A DNA stretch of 64,000 nucleotides from positions 124,001 to 188,000 of the forward strand of contig NZ_JAJUWT010000002.1 of the NCBI RefSeq assembly GCF_021390395.1, given 5' to 3'. Position 1 is the first letter of the stretch, and each line of letters opens with the position of its first letter. Shown here in pieces: positions 51,389-58,524 of this stretch. Under the pieces are notes generated by a model that made no database searches, was not told where the DNA came from, and worked only from the letters and a program-made list of their open reading frames with translations. The position numbers and the translations under genes were made by a program. Source of the stretch: Saccharothrix sp. S26. Its GTDB lineage: Bacteria; Actinomycetota; Actinomycetes; Mycobacteriales; Pseudonocardiaceae.

Positions 51389-51486
51389 GCGTTCAACTCG
51401 CCTGTTCCGAACGTAGGACTCGCGCGCGAGTCCTACGTTCAGAACGCGAGAGTCCTACGTTCACGACCCCCGAGTTCAACGCTCAG
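51386..51486. repeat. Dispersed 22-bp-period repeat, locus 3, with 32-bp perfect palindrome
   Basis: The left arm starts TGAGCGTTCAACTCG and continues in reverse orientation to 51424. Its mirror unit starts at 51425. The centre is a perfect 32-bp palindrome (51409-51440, halves of 16 bp, centre CGCG|CGCG). A full 42-bp block follows at 51445-51486 with the terminal module GACCCCCGAGTTCAACGCTC (51465-51484). It lies between the hisB-linked gene and a TetR gene. Confidence 0.92.
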
Positions 51487-51532
51487 GACGGTCGGGCGCG
51501 GGCGGTTTGGCTGTCTGCGTATGGTTGGTCAC

Positions 51533-52123
51533 ATGTCGTCACCGGCTGAGGCCGCCATCACCGTCGGTCGCCCCCGGGAGCGGGCCGACGCCGCTCGCAA
51601 CCGGGCACGCGTGCTCGCCGCCGCGGAAGAGGTGTTCGCCGCCGCCGGTGGGGCGGTCGGCGTGACGATGGAGGACATCGCGCGCGCCGCGGGCGTGGGC
51701 CGGGCGACGCTCTACCGGCGCTACCCGGACACGACGTCGATCGCGCAGGCACTGCTGGACGAGCACGAGGCCGAGATCCAGGACCGCATCCTCACCGGGC
51801 CGCCGCCGCTGGGTCCGGGCGCGCCGCCGGACGAGCGGCTGGCCGCGTTCTACCGGACGATGGTCGGCCTGCTGGAACGGCACCTGCACCTGGTGCTGGG
51901 CGCGGAAACGGGCCGGGCGCGGTTCCGGGCGGGTGCCTACGGGTTCTGGCGGCGGCACGTCGCCTCGCTGGTGGACGGCGCGCCGGCGGCCGTGGTGGAC
52001 GCCCTGATGGCGCCGCTGGCACCGGAGGTCTACCAGTACCAAAGACAGGTGCGCGGCCTGGGCCCGGACGAGGTGGTCGCGGGACTGGACTGGCTCACGA
52101 GACGTGTTCTCGCAGGTAGTTAG
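51533..52123 (+). CDS. TetR-family transcriptional regulator
   Basis: 196 aa. The DNA-binding domain has ARVLAAAEEVFAAAGG and the HTH VTMEDIARAAGVGRATLYRRYPDTTSI. The C-terminal domain is of the TetR_C type found with a conserved GLLERHLHLVLGAETGRARF. ATG 51533 has TATGGT at 51520-51525 7 nt upstream, so the start is probably leaderless. The gene converges on kptA with a 29-bp overlap. Targets unknown. Confidence 0.88.
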   Translation: MSSPAEAAITVGRPRERADAARNRARVLAAAEEVFAAAGGAVGVTMEDIARAAGVGRATLYRRYPDTTSIAQALLDEHEAEIQDRILTGPPPLGPGAPPDERLAAFYRTMVGLLERHLHLVLGAETGRARFRAGAYGFWRRHVASLVDGAPAAVVDALMAPLAPEVYQYQRQVRGLGPDEVVAGLDWLTRRVLAGS

Positions 52124-52610
52124 GCGGCACGGCGGCCACCAGCCACACCCCGTTGGCGCTGACCCGGAACTCGTGGCCGTCGGCGGCCATGGCGGCGGCG
52201 TCGACGACCAGCACCACCGGCTTGCCCCGGCGTGACCCGACCCGCACGGCCGTCTCCACGGTCGCGGACAGGTGCACGTCGTGGCGCGCCATCGGCCGCA
52301 GCCCGTCGCGGAAGATGTCGGGCAGGAACCGGCTCACCGTCCCGTGGTACAGCTCGGCGGGCGGTTCGGCCACCGGCAGGTCGAGCGACACCGCCACGGT
52401 GTGCCCCTGGCTGGCGCGGATGCGCCCGTCCTCGATCGCGAACCGCTGCTTGTCGTTGTCCGACACCACCTCCAGCACCCGCTCCCGGGTCACGCCCAGG
52501 GCGCGGACGAACTCGTCCAGGTCCACCCAGCCGGCCGCGTCGAGCGTCAGCCCGACCTCCTGCGGCGCGTGCCGGAGCACCTTGGCCATCCGCTTGGACA
52601 AGCGGACCAT
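52095..52610 (-). CDS. kptA: RNA 2'-phosphotransferase (Tpt1/KptA)
   Basis: 171 aa. The family pattern is clear: VRLSKRMAKVLRHAPQEVGLTLDAAGWVDLDE in short pieces, RFAIEDGRIRASQGHTV, ELYHGTVSRFLPDIFRDGL, HDVHLSATVETAVRVG and ANGVWLVAAV. Tpt1 transfers a 2'-phosphate from RNA to NAD+; its bacterial substrates are poorly known because bacteria do not make such splice junctions. ATG 52610 was chosen; an alternative GTG lies 21 bp upstream. Confidence 0.9.
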   Translation of the reverse strand: MVRLSKRMAKVLRHAPQEVGLTLDAAGWVDLDEFVRALGVTRERVLEVVSDNDKQRFAIEDGRIRASQGHTVAVSLDLPVAEPPAELYHGTVSRFLPDIFRDGLRPMARHDVHLSATVETAVRVGSRRGKPVVLVVDAAAMAADGHEFRVSANGVWLVAAVPPNYLREHVS

Positions 52611-52661
52611 CTGCTTCTTCTCTTGCACGACCTCAAGTGCAGCACGCGGCACAAATCGATT

Positions 52662-53123
52662 TCACGTTCCGCCCTCGACGGCGGGCTTGAGCTTGGGCGC
52701 GCCCGGCCCGTCCGCGGCCTGCTCGTCGTCGAAGTTGTGCAGGGTGCAGCTGCGCAGCGACAGGCACCCGCACCCGATGCACGAGGTGAGCCGGTCTCGC
52801 AGCCGCCGTAGCGCGTCGATCCGGGCGTCCAGCTCCACCTGCCAGGCCGCCGACAGCCTGCTCCAGTCCGACTTGGTCGGCGTGCGGTTGTCCGGCAGGG
52901 TCGCCAGCGCCGCGTGCACGTCCTCCAGCGACAGCCCCACCCGCTGCGCGGTGCGGATGAACGCCAGCCGCCGCAGCACGTGCCGCGGGTAGCGGCGCTG
53001 GTTGCCCGAGGTGCGCTCGGACGTGATCAGGCCGCGTTCCTCGTAGAACCGCAAGGCGGTGTGCGGCACCCCGCTGCGGTCGGCCACCTGGCCGATGGTC
53101 AACATGTCCGGCAACTTGCTCAC
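52662..53123 (-). CDS. soxR: Redox-sensing regulator SoxR
   Basis: 153 aa MerR-family activator. The winged helix starts LTIGQVADRSGVPHTALRFYEERGLI. The [2Fe-2S] ligands are Cys115, Cys118, Cys120 and Cys126 (CIGCGCLSLRSC), the standard CX2CXCX5C pattern. SoxR senses redox-active compounds. TATCAT lies 6 nt before GTG 53123, so the transcript is probably leaderless; the frame extends to 53153 but with no signal. A perfect SoxR-type dyad lies upstream, shared with the split transketolase genes. Confidence 0.93.
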   Translation of the reverse strand: MSKLPDMLTIGQVADRSGVPHTALRFYEERGLITSERTSGNQRRYPRHVLRRLAFIRTAQRVGLSLEDVHAALATLPDNRTPTKSDWSRLSAAWQVELDARIDALRRLRDRLTSCIGCGCLSLRSCTLHNFDDEQAADGPGAPKLKPAVEGGT

Positions 53124-53142
53124 GATCGGATGATAGTGCTTG

Positions 53143-53162
53143 ACCTCGACCATAGTCGAGGT
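53143..53162. promoter_or_regulatory. SoxR box before split transketolase genes
   Basis: ACCTCGAC (53143-53150) and GTCGAGGT (53155-53162) are perfect 8-bp arms around CATA. On the + strand TTGACC (53140-53145) acts as the -35 and overlaps the box start, as in the E. coli soxS promoter. A 19-bp spacer then gives a weak -10 (TCTCGT, 53165-53170), with the ATG of the transketolase gene at 53177. The box also covers the -35 region of soxR. Confidence 0.85.
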
Positions 53163-53176
53163 TGTCTCGTGGACCC

Positions 53177-53872
53177 ATGGCAGTCAAGGAGATGTCGGGC
53201 TTCGCGGAGATCCCCGCGCTGTTCCGGCGGATGACCGGGGACGAGAAGCACGAGTGGGCCGCCGCGTCCACGCTGGACGTGCTGTGGGTGCTCTACAACA
53301 GGGTGCTGGACGTGTCACCGGACCGGGTGGACGACCCGGACCGCGACCGGTTCCTGCTGTCCAAGGGGCACGGGCCGATGGCGTACTACGCCGTGCTGGC
53401 CGCGAAGGGCTTCCTCGATCCGTCCACGTTGGACAACTGGACGGCGTGGGACTCGCCGCTGGGCCAGCACCCGGACCGCGTGCTGGTCAACGGCGTGGAG
53501 ATCAGCAGCGGCTCGCTGGGGCACGGCCTGCCGATCGCCGTCGGCACCGCGCTCGGCCTGCGCCTGCAAAACCGCGCCGCGCGGACGTTCGTGCTGGTCG
53601 GGGACGCCGAGCTGGACGAGGGCAGCAACCACGAGGCGATCGCGCTGGCCGGGCGGTTCGGCCTGGACCGGCTGGTGACCGTGGTGGTGGACAACGCCTC
53701 CGGCACGCACGGCTGGCCCGGCGGGGTGGCCAGGCGGTTCGAGGTCGAGGGCTGGCAGTCGTCCACAGTGGACGGGCGGGACCACGACGCGCTGCACGCG
53801 GCGTTCACGCAGGACCACCCCGGCCGTCCGCTGGTCGTGGTGGCGGAGGTCGACGAAGGGGAGCGGCGATGA
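53177..53872 (+). CDS. Transketolase, N-terminal (thiamine diphosphate-binding) subunit
   Basis: 231 aa. LLSKGHGPMAYYAVLAAKGF, SGSLGHGLPIAVGTALGLRL and the ThDP motif GDAELDEGSNHEAI...VVVDN are present. It forms the cofactor-binding half of an enzyme otherwise encoded as one chain. ATG 53177 coincides with the predicted start of a SoxR-controlled transcript. Its stop overlaps the C-terminal subunit gene (ATGA), so the two are made together. The exact sugar or keto donor is unknown. Confidence 0.88.
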   Translation: MAVKEMSGFAEIPALFRRMTGDEKHEWAAASTLDVLWVLYNRVLDVSPDRVDDPDRDRFLLSKGHGPMAYYAVLAAKGFLDPSTLDNWTAWDSPLGQHPDRVLVNGVEISSGSLGHGLPIAVGTALGLRLQNRAARTFVLVGDAELDEGSNHEAIALAGRFGLDRLVTVVVDNASGTHGWPGGVARRFEVEGWQSSTVDGRDHDALHAAFTQDHPGRPLVVVAEVDEGERR

Positions 53873-54768
53873 CGTCGATGCGGCAGGTGTTCGTGGACAC
53901 CGTCGAGGACGTGATGCGGCACGACCCGCGGGTCGCGGTCGTGCTGGCGGAGATCTCGCGGGACGTGTTCACGCCGCACGAGCGGGTGATCAACGTCGGC
54001 ATCCGGGAGCAGGCCATGGTCGGCGTGGGCGCGGGCCTGGCGCTCAGCGGGCTGCGGCCGGTCGTGCACACCTACGCGCCGTTCCTGGTGGAGCGGCCGT
54101 TCGAGCAGATCAAGCTGGACTTCGGCCACCAGGACCTGGGCGGCGTGCTGGTCAGCATCGGCGGCTCTTACGACGACCCGGTGTGGGGCCGCACGCACCA
54201 GGCGCCCGGTGACGTGGCGCTGTTCGACACGCTGCCCGGCTGGACGGTCCGCGTGCCCGGCCACCCCGACGAGGTGGGGCCGATCGTGCGGGACGCGCTG
54301 CGGCGCGAGGACCGCGTCTACATCCGGCTCTCGCTGCGGGAGAACGCCGCGCCGCACCCGGTGGTCGAGGGGTTCACCGAGGTCAGGCGGGGTCGGTCGG
54401 GCGTGGTCGTGGCGGTGGGACCGATGCTCGACACGGTGCTGGCGGCCACCCGGGACGCCGACGTGACCGTGCTCTACGCGACCACCGTGCGGCCGTTCGA
54501 CGCGGCCGGGCTGCGGGCGGCGGTGGACCGGGCGGAGCGGGCCGACGTGCTGCTGGTCGAGCCGTACCTGGAGGGCACGTCGGCGCACCTGGCGGCCGAG
54601 GCGCTGGCCGACGTGCCGCACCGGCTGCGGTCGCTGGGCGTGCGGCGTGACGCCGAGCTGCGGGCCTACGGCACGGCGGAGGACCACGATTCGGCGCACG
54701 ACCTGGACGTGCTCGGCGTCGCCGCGGCCGTGCGTCGGATGTTCGGCCACCCGGTCGCTGCGGCATGA
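53869..54768 (+). CDS. Transketolase, C-terminal subunit
   Basis: 299 aa, pyrimidine-binding and C-terminal transketolase/DXS-like domains. The first domain has INVGIREQAMVGVGAGLALSG, with the conserved Glu that activates thiamine diphosphate, and FLVERPFEQIKLDF. The C-terminal region has LYATTVRPFDAAGLR and LLVEPYLEGTSA. It pairs with the preceding subunit to transfer two-carbon units or act in a related ThDP reaction. Confidence 0.88.
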   Translation: MTSMRQVFVDTVEDVMRHDPRVAVVLAEISRDVFTPHERVINVGIREQAMVGVGAGLALSGLRPVVHTYAPFLVERPFEQIKLDFGHQDLGGVLVSIGGSYDDPVWGRTHQAPGDVALFDTLPGWTVRVPGHPDEVGPIVRDALRREDRVYIRLSLRENAAPHPVVEGFTEVRRGRSGVVVAVGPMLDTVLAATRDADVTVLYATTVRPFDAAGLRAAVDRAERADVLLVEPYLEGTSAHLAAEALADVPHRLRSLGVRRDAELRAYGTAEDHDSAHDLDVLGVAAAVRRMFGHPVAAA

Positions 54769-54777
54769 TCTCCGCCT

Positions 54778-55248
54778 GTGAGCGTGCCGAGAACCCTGAT
54801 CTGGACACCCGCGCCGACCGCCGAACTGCAGTTGAACCTGCACCGCGCGGCCGCGGGCCCCGCGGCCCTGGTCCCGGTGGCTTCCGGGACGGTGCTGCTG
54901 CCGCGCAGGCAGATCGGGTTCTCGGCGGCGCAGCGGCTGGCCGAGCAGGTCCGGGAGACCGGCGCGGCGGCGCTGCTGCTGCGCTGGTCGGCCAACGCCG
55001 AGGTGTGGACCGACGGCGAGCGGGCGGGGTCCACGGGCTCGGCACGGCGGCTGGTGGGCCTGCTGCGCTGGTGGCGGCTGGACGCCCGCCCGCGCCCCGC
55101 GGCCCTGCCCGCCGACGTCGTCGAGGTGCGGTCCCTGGTGGACGAGGGCCGCGCCGACACGTGGGTGACCGCCCTGCCCGACCGCGCCGGCCTGCCGATC
55201 AACACCGTGTTGCCGGTGGTGCCGGTCACCCAAGGCGGACTGTGTTGA
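54778..55248 (+). CDS. Hypothetical protein, 156 aa
   Basis: GTG 54778 starts 9 bp after the transketolase stop, so it may belong to the same unit. Alternating hydrophobic and charged residues suggest a small globular domain (VSVPRTLIWTPAPTAELQ, LAEQVRETGAAALLLRWSANAEVW). No signal peptide, membrane helix or known domain is seen. A large palindrome follows in the next gap. Confidence 0.6.
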   Translation: MSVPRTLIWTPAPTAELQLNLHRAAAGPAALVPVASGTVLLPRRQIGFSAAQRLAEQVRETGAAALLLRWSANAEVWTDGERAGSTGSARRLVGLLRWWRLDARPRPAALPADVVEVRSLVDEGRADTWVTALPDRAGLPINTVLPVVPVTQGGLC

Positions 55249-55290
55249 ATGGCCGCTGCTCCGCAGACGGCGGGCTCGGTCGCCCGGAAG

Positions 55291-55361
55291 TCGGGCGTTC
55301 GCGCCTGATTCCCCGACGATCGAAGAGCGTGATCGCCGGGGAATGAGTCCCGAACGCCCGA
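55291..55361. repeat. Large imperfect palindrome, possible terminator
   Basis: Arms of 31 nt (55291-55321 and 55331-55361) match at 27 positions around a 9-nt loop. The outer sequences are TCGGGCGTTCG and CGAACGCCCGA; the inner pair is CGACGATC/GATCGCCG. A second, smaller hairpin (CGGACCGC 55381-55388, GCGGTCCG 55402-55409) follows before hisH. They fill the 178-bp gap between the transketolase unit and hisH. A terminator is likely, but the arm length is unusual and no T-tract follows. Confidence 0.75.
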
Positions 55362-55426
55362 CGCGACCTCGCGGGCGTGGCGGACCGCACGCGCCTGGTA
55401 CGCGGTCCGGCGACTAGGCTGGACGG

Positions 55427-56062
55427 GTGCCCAAGGTCGTTGTGCTGGACTACGGATTCGGCAACATCCGCTCCGCCGAGCGCGCGCTCCAGCGCGTCGG
55501 TGCGGACGTGGAGGTGACGGCCGACCATCGGGCCGCGCTCGACGCCGGCGGCCTCGTGGTGCCCGGGGTCGGCGCGTTCGCCGCGTGCATGGCCGGCCTG
55601 GACGCGATCAAGGGCGGCCGGCTCATCGGGCAGCGCCTGGCCGGCGGGCGTCCCGTGCTCGGCATCTGCGTCGGCATGCAGATCCTGTTCGAGCGGGGCA
55701 TCGAGCACGGCGTGCTCAGCGAGGGCTGCGGCGAGTGGCCGGGCACCGTGGAGCGGCTGGAGGCGCCCGTCGTGCCGCACATGGGCTGGAACACCGTCCG
55801 CGCGCCCGAGGACACCAGGCTGTTCGCGGGTCTCGACCCGGACACCCGCTTCTACTTCGTGCACTCCTACGGCGTGCGCAAGTGGGAGTTGGAGACGTCC
55901 GACGCGCTGCGCGCGCCGCTGGTGACGTGGGCCGAGCACGGCGGCGACCGGTTCGTCGCGGCGGTGGAGAACGGGCCCCTGTGGGCGACCCAGTTCCACC
56001 CGGAGAAGTCCGGCGACGCGGGGGCGCACCTGCTGGAGAACTGGCTCAAGAGCTTCAACTAG
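55427..56062 (+). CDS. hisH: Imidazole glycerol phosphate synthase glutaminase subunit
   Basis: 211 aa class I glutamine amidotransferase. The catalytic triad is Cys81 ([11 protein letters not shown]), His191 and Glu193 ([10 protein letters not shown]). [15 protein letters not shown] and PHMGWNTV are further motifs. It supplies ammonia to HisF, which lies in a separate block 2.4 kb downstream. GTG 55427; priA follows after 9 bp. Confidence 0.96.
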   Translation: MPKVVVLDYGFGNIRSAERALQRVGADVEVTADHRAALDAGGLVVPGVGAFAACMAGLDAIKGGRLIGQRLAGGRPVLGICVGMQILFERGIEHGVLSEGCGEWPGTVERLEAPVVPHMGWNTVRAPEDTRLFAGLDPDTRFYFVHSYGVRKWELETSDALRAPLVTWAEHGGDRFVAAVENGPLWATQFHPEKSGDAGAHLLENWLKSFN

Positions 56063-56071
56063 GCTGAACGC

Positions 56072-56806
56072 GTGACTTTCACGCTGCTCCCGGCTGTTGA
56101 CGTGGCCGATGGCCTGGCCGTTCGGCTCGTGCAGGGCGAGGCCGGCACCGAGACCAACTACGGCGACCCGCTGGAGGCCGCGCTCGCGTGGCAGCGCGAC
56201 GGCGCGGAGTGGGTGCACCTGGTCGACCTCGACGCCGCGTTCGGCCGCGGTAGCAACCGCGAGCTGCTGGCCCGCGTGGTCGGCGAGCTGGACGTCCAGG
56301 TGGAGCTGTCCGGCGGCATCCGCGACGACGCGTCGCTGGCCGCGGCGCTGGCGACCGGCTGCGCGCGGGTGAACCTGGGCACCGCCGCGCTGGAGGACCC
56401 GGTGTGGTGCGCGAAGGTCGTCGCCGAGCACGGCGAGAAGGTCGCGGTCGGGCTGGACGTGCGGATCACCGAGCAGGGCCACCGGGTGGCCGCGCGCGGC
56501 TGGACCAAGGACGGCGGCGACCTGTGGGAGGTGCTGGAGCGGCTGGACCGCGACGGCTGCGCCCGCTACGTGGTCACCGACGTGAGCAAGGACGGCACGT
56601 TGCAGGGCCCGAACGTGGACCTGCTGCGCGAGGTGTGCGCGCGCACCGACGCGCCGGTGATCGCCTCCGGCGGTGTGTCCAGCGTGGACGACCTGGTCGC
56701 GCTGGCGGCGTTGTCCCGGGACGGCGTCGAGGGCGCGATCGTGGGCAAGGCGCTCTACGCGGGCGCGTTCACGCTTCCCGAGGCGCTGGCCGCCGTGCGC
56801 GGCTGA
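56072..56806 (+). CDS. priA: PriA, bifunctional HisA/TrpF isomerase
   Basis: 244 aa TIM barrel with the catalytic Asp10 ([10 protein letters not shown]) and Asp170 ([10 protein letters not shown]), and Arg18 and Trp144 at positions where PriA binds both substrates. In actinobacteria PriA isomerises ProFAR for histidine and PRA for tryptophan; there is no trpF in the visible trp cluster. The end overlaps the Clp-N gene on the other strand by 38 bp. GTG 56072. Confidence 0.94.
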   Translation: MTFTLLPAVDVADGLAVRLVQGEAGTETNYGDPLEAALAWQRDGAEWVHLVDLDAAFGRGSNRELLARVVGELDVQVELSGGIRDDASLAAALATGCARVNLGTAALEDPVWCAKVVAEHGEKVAVGLDVRITEQGHRVAARGWTKDGGDLWEVLERLDRDGCARYVVTDVSKDGTLQGPNVDLLREVCARTDAPVIASGGVSSVDDLVALAALSRDGVEGAIVGKALYAGAFTLPEALAAVRG

Positions 56807-57494
56807 TCGCGGACTCGATCTCGCGGACGACGTAGGTCTCCGCGGCCTGCGCCGTCACGCCCGTGCGGTCGAGCGCCCTGGCCGCGGCGCCCTCGCCCTC
56901 GGCGAGCAGGCCGAGCAGCAGGTGCTCGGTGCCGACGAACGTGTGCCCGTGGCGCAGCGACGCCCGCACGGCCAGCTCCAACGCCTTCTTGCAGTGCGCG
57001 GTGAACGGCTGCGGGTCGGGGCGCTGCCGGACCGTGCCGTCCAGCTCGCCGAGCACGGCCATGCGCGTGGTGCCCTCCGCGGCCTCCAGCTCGGCGATCG
57101 TCTTGGCGGCCAGGCCGCCGGACTCGTCGAGCAGGCCCAGCAGGAGGTGCTCGGTGCCGATGTGCTCGCTGAACCGGGCGTGGTGGCGGGCCAGCACGAT
57201 GACCCGCCGGGCGCGGTCGGTGTAGCGGTCGAAGCTCGGCTTGAGGTCCGGCGACTCCTTGGGCACGAACCGCTTCTGCGCGGCCTGCTTGGTGACGCCG
57301 AGGCTCTCGCCGATCTCGGTCCAGCTCGCGCCCGCCCGCCGCGCCTCGTCCACGAAGTGGCCGATGAGGTGGTCGCCGAGCTCGTCGAGCTGGCCGCTCA
57401 GCCGCACGGCGGCGGTCAGCCTGCCGAGCACGTCGGGGTGCTCGGCGGCGACGGTGACGATGAGGTCCGTGAGCTGGACGGGCGGCGCTACCAC
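56769..57494 (-). CDS. Clp N-terminal domain protein with helix-turn-helix
   Basis: 241 aa. The first 50 residues are helical, then an HTH lies at 56-76 ([21 protein letters not shown]). Two Clp-N repeats follow ([21 protein letters not shown] and [23 protein letters not shown]), the domain that binds proteins in ClpC. There is no AAA module, so it is not a Clp ATPase. It may link proteolysis to transcription or regulate itself. GTG 57494 lies 8 nt after TACAGT, so the start is leaderless, and two matching operator boxes cover the promoter. Confidence 0.85.
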   Translation of the reverse strand: MVAPPVQLTDLIVTVAAEHPDVLGRLTAAVRLSGQLDELGDHLIGHFVDEARRAGASWTEIGESLGVTKQAAQKRFVPKESPDLKPSFDRYTDRARRVIVLARHHARFSEHIGTEHLLLGLLDESGGLAAKTIAELEAAEGTTRMAVLGELDGTVRQRPDPQPFTAHCKKALELAVRASLRHGHTFVGTEHLLLGLLAEGEGAAARALDRTGVTAQAAETYVVREIESAISRARRPAPREA

Positions 57495-57496
57495 CC

Positions 57497-57542
57497 GTCA
57501 ACTGTAGGTTGACGCGGCGTGAGCGGTCAACCCGAGGTTGAC
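57497..57542. promoter_or_regulatory. Paired GTCAAC-N5-GTTGAC operator over Clp-N promoter
   Basis: Box 1 (57497-57513, GTCAACTGTAGGTTGAC) and box 2 (57526-57542, GTCAACCCGAGGTTGAC) are 17-bp dyads, 29 bp apart start to start. On the minus strand, TTGACC (57532-57527) and TACAGT (57508-57503), 18 bp apart, form a near-consensus promoter; the boxes overlap both elements. Binding should repress the Clp-N gene. Confidence 0.85.
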
Positions 57543-57543
57543 G

Positions 57544-57909
57544 CTAGGCGGGCTTGATCTCGATGCCGATGGTGCCCTCGCGGCCGCGGCGCAGTCGGCT
57601 GCCGAACAGGGTGACCTTGCCCACCACGCCGTACTTCTTGGCGATGAGCGACCGGACGTGGTCGCTGCCCGCCTGGTCGAGCAGCCGCGCGGTGGCCGGC
57701 ACCTGCTCGCCGGTGGGCTTGCCGCGCAGGTCGCACGGTCCGATCCGGACGTCGCCGCTGCGGCGGATCCGCTTGACCTTGCCCGCGTCGGCGACGGACC
57801 ACGCGTAGAGCGTGCCGTTGCCGCCCGCCACCCAGACGGGGGTGGGCACGGGCGTGCCGTCCTTGCGGAAGGTGGTCAGCAGCAGGTACTTGCCGGCAGC
57901 GAGGTCCAT
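57544..57909 (-). CDS. PPOX-class F420-dependent enzyme family protein
   Basis: 121 aa. DLAAGKYLLLTTFRKDGTPVPTPVWVA and YAWSVADAGKVKRIRRSGDVRIGPCDLRGKP in pieces are typical of split-barrel flavin/F420-binding proteins annotated as PPOX class. Substrate unknown. ATG 57909 was preferred over an upstream frame to 57978, since the family begins near this residue. It is upstream of the Clp-N gene and separated from cspA by a terminator. Confidence 0.85.
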   Translation of the reverse strand: MDLAAGKYLLLTTFRKDGTPVPTPVWVAGGNGTLYAWSVADAGKVKRIRRSGDVRIGPCDLRGKPTGEQVPATARLLDQAGSDHVRSLIAKKYGVVGKVTLFGSRLRRGREGTIGIEIKPA

Positions 57910-57942
57910 GTCCGGCAACGTTAGTCGCCCCCGGACGCGAAA

Positions 57943-57973
57943 GAGCCCCGCTCCCACGAGGGGAACGGGGCTC
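57943..57973 (-). terminator. Intrinsic terminator of cspA
   Basis: On the minus strand GAGCCCCG and CGGGGCTC pair across a loop with a short CCC/GGG inner stem (57943-57973), followed by TTT. It lies 20 bp downstream of cspA and is one of the few terminators in the window with a T-run. Confidence 0.88.
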
Positions 57974-57992
57974 GTCACGAGCGACGCTCAGG

Positions 57993-58196
57993 TCAGATGA
58001 CCGTCACGTTCGTCGCCTGGGGGCCCTTGGCGCCCTGGCCGACGTCGAAGCTCACCCGCTGGTTCTCCTCCAGGCTGCGGTAGCCGCCGCTCTGGATCTC
58101 CGAGTAGTGGACGAACACGTCCGCGCCGCCATCCTCGGGGGAGATGAAGCCGAAGCCCTTCTCCGAGTTGAACCACTTCACGGTGCCCTGCGCCAT
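57993..58196 (-). CDS. cspA: Cold-shock protein CspA family
   Basis: 67 aa single cold-shock domain: [18 protein letters not shown] with RNP1 (KGFGFI) and RNP2 (DVFVHYSEI) motifs, binding single-stranded RNA or DNA. The GAGGAG ribosome site lies 7 nt before ATG 58196. Its 5' region holds the only part of this gap with relatively low GC. It is convergent with nothing close; the gene ends in a T-run terminator. Confidence 0.96.
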   Translation of the reverse strand: MAQGTVKWFNSEKGFGFISPEDGGADVFVHYSEIQSGGYRSLEENQRVSFDVGQGAKGPQATNVTVI

Positions 58197-58524
58197 CTTT
58201 GTACTCCTCATACAGCTACCAACGGGGCGAACGCACCCGCTGAGGCCGGTCCAAACGCTGACCCTGAGGAATCACACGCTCAAACAATGTTTCGCGAGCG
58301 TGGATGACACGAACACAAAACTTGCGACCTCCACAAGTGAACCACACTTCGGCCGCCACGTCGCCCTCTGGACGCCACGAATCCCACGTTCAGGTGTCGC
58401 GCTCCCCACGTTTACCGCGAGAGTCCTACCTCCAGAACGCGAGAGTCCTACCTCCAGGACCCCCGAATTCAACGCTCAGGCACCGGGAGCCGGCCGCTCA
58501 GGGCCTGCACGTAGGCTTTTGGGC
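58197..58524. other. Long intergenic region between cspA and hisF
   Basis: This 328-bp gap has three parts: the cspA 5' leader and promoter region on the minus strand (58197 to about 58330, less GC-rich), repeat locus 4 (58373-58479), and a hisF promoter candidate TAGGCT (58512-58517) 7 nt before the hisF ATG. No gene or RNA was recognised. Confidence 0.6.
58373..58479. repeat. Dispersed 22-bp-period repeat, locus 4
   Basis: Units lie at 58373-58394 (diverged), about 58398-58415 (diverged), 58416-58437 (CGCGAGAGTCCTACCTCCAG plus AA) and 58438-58479, the last including the terminal module GACCCCCGAATTCAACGCTC. All face one way, unlike loci 1 and 3. The array lies between cspA and hisF, at a break in the histidine cluster. 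The last unit is nearly identical to the block at 1782. Confidence 0.9.

Noticed and set aside
51386..51486. Insertion sequence or phage attachment site
   Set aside because: No transposase or integrase, no target duplication and no tRNA; the element is purely a short repeat.
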